Shown here: positions 61,598-64,000 of the stretch, in pieces | Layout: each line of letters begins with the position of its first letter | How positions within the stretch are numbered: the first letter of the stretch is position 1 | Assembly (NCBI RefSeq): GCF_014495685.1 | Contig: NZ_JACTVI010000004.1 | Coordinates: forward strand, 62,001 to 126,000 | Origin: Streptomyces sp. TRM68367 | GTDB lineage: Bacteria > Actinomycetota > Actinomycetes > Streptomycetales > Streptomycetaceae | Reading direction: 5' to 3' | DNA length: 64,000 bases | The notes under the pieces: generated by a model | Told to the model about the DNA's origin: nothing | The model's input: only the letters and a program-made list of their open reading frames with translations | Databases searched by the model: none | Translations under genes and position numbers: made by a program

Positions 61598-61815
61598 CGG
61601 TCCTGTTGCCGCCGATTGGAGAAGGACGTTGTTCGTCTGAGGTCCTGAGACACCGCGTCACACACGTGGAGTGTGTGCGTTGCGTGCGACCTCGGCGTTC
61701 GAGCCGTCCTCCGGAAACAGGGCTCTTCTCATGCCCCCTGAGGCCTCCCCGTCGGTCGCCGGTGTCTCGAAACGCGTTTGCCCTTGACTCGCTTCGAGCA
61801 ACCGCGGAGGCCCGC
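61598..61815 (+). promoter_or_regulatory. Structured leader of the ABC-F gene (possible attenuator)
   Basis: The leader contains a possible three-codon ORF (61629-61640, TTG TTC GTC TGA) 7 nt after GGAG. Its stop overlaps a pairing GAGGTC (61639-61644) with GACCTC (61688-61693), which encloses the hairpin CACACAC/GTGTGTG (61659-61665 with 61671-61677). GAGACACCG (61647-61655) can pair with CGGTGTCTC (61760-61768), and part of that 3' arm can instead pair as CTCGAA (61766-61771) with TTCGAG (61793-61798), next to the ribosome-binding site at 61805-61809. Such competing stems are typical of ribosome-controlled attenuation. Confidence 0.5.
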
Positions 61816-63417
61816 ATGCCCACTTCCCTCACCTGTACCTCCCTTTCCTTCACCTGGCCCGACGGCACCGCCGTCTTCGAGGGCCTCGACGTGTCCTTCG
61901 GTCCCGGCCGGACCGGACTCGTCGGCGTCAACGGGTCGGGAAAGTCCACCCTGTTGAAGCTCATCGCCGGTGAGCTCACCCCAGCCGACGGCGCAGTGCG
62001 CGTTGCGGGCGAGGTCGGCTATCTTCCGCAGAACGTCACCCTCGACACCGCACTCCGCGTCGACGAAGCCCTCGGCATCGCCGCACAGCGGACAGCGCTG
62101 CACGCCATCGAGGCCGGTGACGTGACCGAGGAACACTTCGAGACCGTCGGCGACGACTGGGACGTGGAGGAGCGCGCCCTGGCCAACCTCGGCGAACTCG
62201 GCCTCGGCCACGTCGAACTGGACCTCACGATCGGCGAGGTCTCGGGCGGCGAGTCGGTGCTGCTGCGGCTGGCCGCCCTGCTGCTGCGCCGGCCGGAGGT
62301 GCTGCTGCTGGACGAGCCCACCAACAACCTCGACCTGTACGCGCGCAGGCGGCTGTACACGGCCGTGGAGTCCTGGCCGGGTGTGCTGGTCGTGGTCAGC
62401 CACGACCGCGAACTCCTCGAACGCGTCGACCAGATCGCCGATCTGCGGTCCGGGCAGATCACCTGGTACGGCGGCAACTTCTCGGCGTACGAGGAGGTCC
62501 TCGCGATCGAACAGGAGGCGGCCGAGCGGATGGTGCGGGTCGCCGAGTCCGACCTGCGCAAGCAGCAGCGCGAACTGACCGACGCCCAGGTCAAGCTGGC
62601 CCGCCGCAAGCGGTACGGGCAGAAGATGTGGGATCAGAAACGCGAGCCGAAGATCGTCATGGGGGCGCGCAAGCGCGCGGCACAGGAGTCCGCGGGCAAG
62701 CACCGCATCCTGCACGAGGAGAAGCTCGCCGAGGCCAGGGAGCGGCTCGACGAGGCGGCAGAGGCCGTGCGGAGCGACGACGAGATCCGCGTCGACCTGC
62801 CGTACACCGCCGTACCGCAGGGTCGTGCCGTCCTCACCCTCCGGGAACTGGAACTGGCCTACGGCGCGCGCGTCGAGGGCGGTTTCGACCTGCACGGTCC
62901 CGAGCGCATCGCGCTGATCGGGCGCAACGGCGCGGGCAAGACCACGCTGCTGCGGACGATCGCCGGGGAGCTCGCGCCGGTGTCCGGTGAGGCGATGGCC
63001 CATGTCCCGCTGCGGTTCCTGCCGCAGCGCCTGGACGTTCTCGACGGTGAGCTGAGCGTCGCGGACAACGTGGCCCGGTTCGCGCCGGGCGCCACCAACA
63101 ACCGGATCCGGGCCCGGCTCGCCCGCTTCCTGTTCCGGGGCGCCCGCGCCGACCAGAAGGCGGTGACCCTGTCCGGCGGCGAGCGCTTCCGGGCGGCGCT
63201 GGCCGCGCTGATGCTGGCGGAGCCCGCGCCGCAGCTGCTCATGCTGGACGAGCCGACGAACAACCTCGACATGTCCAGCGTGCGGCAGCTGACGACGGCC
63301 CTGGAGTCCTACGAGGGGGCGCTGATCGTGGCCAGTCACGACCTGCCGTTCCTGGAGTCGGCCGGCATCACCCGCTGGCTGCTGCTGGAGGAAGGAGAAC
63401 TGAAGGAAATGCGGTGA
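61816..63417 (+). CDS. ABC-F family ATPase, resistance-type candidate
   Basis: 533 residues with two ATP cassettes: Walker A GVNGSGKST and GRNGAGKTT, signatures VSGGESVLLRLAAL and LSGGERFRAALAAL, Walker B LLLDEPTNNLDL and LMLDEPTNNLDM, and a charged linker of about 85 residues between them that would reach into the ribosome. ATG 61816 has GCGGAGG upstream. The strong promoter and long structured leader are typical of antibiotic-inducible ribosome-protection genes, unlike the ABC-F gene at 41459-43099. The antibiotic, if any, is unknown. Confidence 0.88.
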   Translation: MPTSLTCTSLSFTWPDGTAVFEGLDVSFGPGRTGLVGVNGSGKSTLLKLIAGELTPADGAVRVAGEVGYLPQNVTLDTALRVDEALGIAAQRTALHAIEAGDVTEEHFETVGDDWDVEERALANLGELGLGHVELDLTIGEVSGGESVLLRLAALLLRRPEVLLLDEPTNNLDLYARRRLYTAVESWPGVLVVVSHDRELLERVDQIADLRSGQITWYGGNFSAYEEVLAIEQEAAERMVRVAESDLRKQQRELTDAQVKLARRKRYGQKMWDQKREPKIVMGARKRAAQESAGKHRILHEEKLAEARERLDEAAEAVRSDDEIRVDLPYTAVPQGRAVLTLRELELAYGARVEGGFDLHGPERIALIGRNGAGKTTLLRTIAGELAPVSGEAMAHVPLRFLPQRLDVLDGELSVADNVARFAPGATNNRIRARLARFLFRGARADQKAVTLSGGERFRAALAALMLAEPAPQLLMLDEPTNNLDMSSVRQLTTALESYEGALIVASHDLPFLESAGITRWLLLEEGELKEMR

Positions 63418-64000
63418 TCCGGGTGCTGTTCTCCCGGCACGGACGCCGAGCGCCGGTCCGGCGACGGCGTACTCGTTCAACGACCCGTCCGGCATGTGCC
63501 CGGAGTGCGACGGGCTCGGGCGGACGGTACGGCCCGACTGGGGCCGCATCCCGGACCCGGACCGCTCCCTGGCCGGCGGGGCGGTCCGGTTCCCGCCGTT
63601 CGCCGCGGGCACCTGGCAGGGGCAGGCGTACACGAACAGCGCCCACCTCCACCCGCACAAGCCGGTGCGTGACCTCACCGCCGCCGAGCGGGAGTTCCTC
63701 ATGCGCGGGCGGCCCGGCAGCAAGGTCACCGTGAACGGCAGCGGCGGCACCTGGACCACCGAGTACGAGGGGCTCGCCGACCGGTTCGAGCGGCTGTACC
63801 TGAAGCGGGACCTGTCCGCGATGAGCCAGAAGACCCGGGATCTCGTGCGGGAGTTTTTGCGGGAGGGCACCTGCCCAGCCTGCGGGGGTGCCCGGCTCAA
63901 CGCGGCGGCGCTGGCCACCCGGATCGGCGGCCTGAGCATCGCGGACTGGCCCGCATGCAGATCACCGACCTCATCGCCGTACTGAGGGGATCGACGAACC
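63418..64000 (+). pseudogene. UvrA-like ABC ATPase gene, 5'-truncated and frameshifted, runs off the window
   Basis: Directly after the ABC-F stop the sequence reads IRVLFSRHG in one frame, then TPSAGPATAYSFNDPSGMCP in another. This is the middle of a UvrA-type first ATPase domain, with the zinc Cys in CPECDGLG and CPACGGARLN. About 100 N-terminal residues, including Walker A, are absent. Single missing bases break the frame in a GG run near 63441, a C run near 63951 (then MQITDLIAVLRG), and a G run near 63986 (then IDEP). The longest open piece is 63494-63985. It is either a decayed drug-resistance-type UvrA paralogue or partly a product of homopolymer errors. Confidence 0.65.

Noticed and set aside
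1..64000. CRISPR arrays, tRNA/rRNA genes, IS elements or prophage
   Set aside because: No regularly spaced repeats, cloverleaf-like sequence, transposase, integrase or phage motifs were noticed. The only repeats seen are the short GC-rich elements and one 24-bp tandem duplication.

Overview
The window is high-GC DNA with dense, often overlapping genes (ATGA, GTGA and TGATG junctions), frequent GTG/TTG starts, an SsgA-like sporulation regulator, an LPFR small protein and a c-di-AMP-type riboswitch leader. All of this points to the chromosome of a Streptomyces species. No tRNA, rRNA, insertion sequence, prophage or CRISPR array was recognised.

Region by region: (1) 1-4.0 kb holds an FAD/Fe-S oxidoreductase (cut by the window edge) coupled to a Glu/Leu/Phe/Val-type dehydrogenase with an apparent indel near its 3' end. 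(2) 4.2-10.5 kb holds an SGNH hydrolase, a secreted DUF6250-type protein behind a LacI-type operator, an M23/LysM cell-wall peptidase behind a ydaO-type riboswitch, a GH36 alpha-galactosidase and a tyrosine phosphatase. (3) 10.8-24.0 kb is a hopanoid operon read leftwards: hpnC, hpnD, a 46-codon coupled ORF, hpnE, a prenyl diphosphate synthase, squalene-hopene cyclase, an HpnG-like phosphorylase, hpnH, ispG, dxs and a class III aminotransferase. It couples MEP-pathway precursor supply to squalene, hopene, adenosylhopane and aminohopanoid steps; idi lies at 33.4 kb.

(4) 24.3-31.4 kb is a second leftward operon and the best candidate for an undescribed system: a membrane CDP-alcohol phosphotransferase with a novel N-terminal domain, a stand-alone sugar/alditol-phosphate cytidylyltransferase, a glycerol-1-phosphate-dehydrogenase-like enzyme, a second CDP-alcohol phosphotransferase lacking one catalytic Asp, a GT2 glycosyltransferase and a TagGH-type ABC exporter. 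Together they look able to make, activate, polymerise or link, and export a phosphodiester-containing glycoconjugate. (5) 32-46.5 kb carries a CDF metal transporter, idi, an anti-sigma-type ATPase, enoyl-CoA hydratase, a PfpI/GlxA pair, an SCO6745-family protein, tex, a glycolipid-binding-domain protein, an ABC-F protein and two secreted peptidases. (6) 46.6-58.5 kb carries a BCCT transporter, a truncated D-amino-acid oxidase, a GT87-like membrane glycosyltransferase, an orphan AtpF-like protein, a MerR regulator and a fatty-acid/acyl-CoA block (FadB-like, thiolase, CoA transferase), then MmcQ/YjbR and a saccharopine-dehydrogenase-like reductase. (7) 58.5-64 kb carries small proteins, endonuclease V, YciI, a decayed BNR-repeat gene, an SsgA-like gene, an ABC-F gene with a long structured leader, and a damaged UvrA-like gene cut by the window end.

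Everything here is read by eye from translated sequence and motifs; no database search was run. Family names come from recognised motifs and gene order, and starts were chosen from ribosome-binding sites and overlaps.
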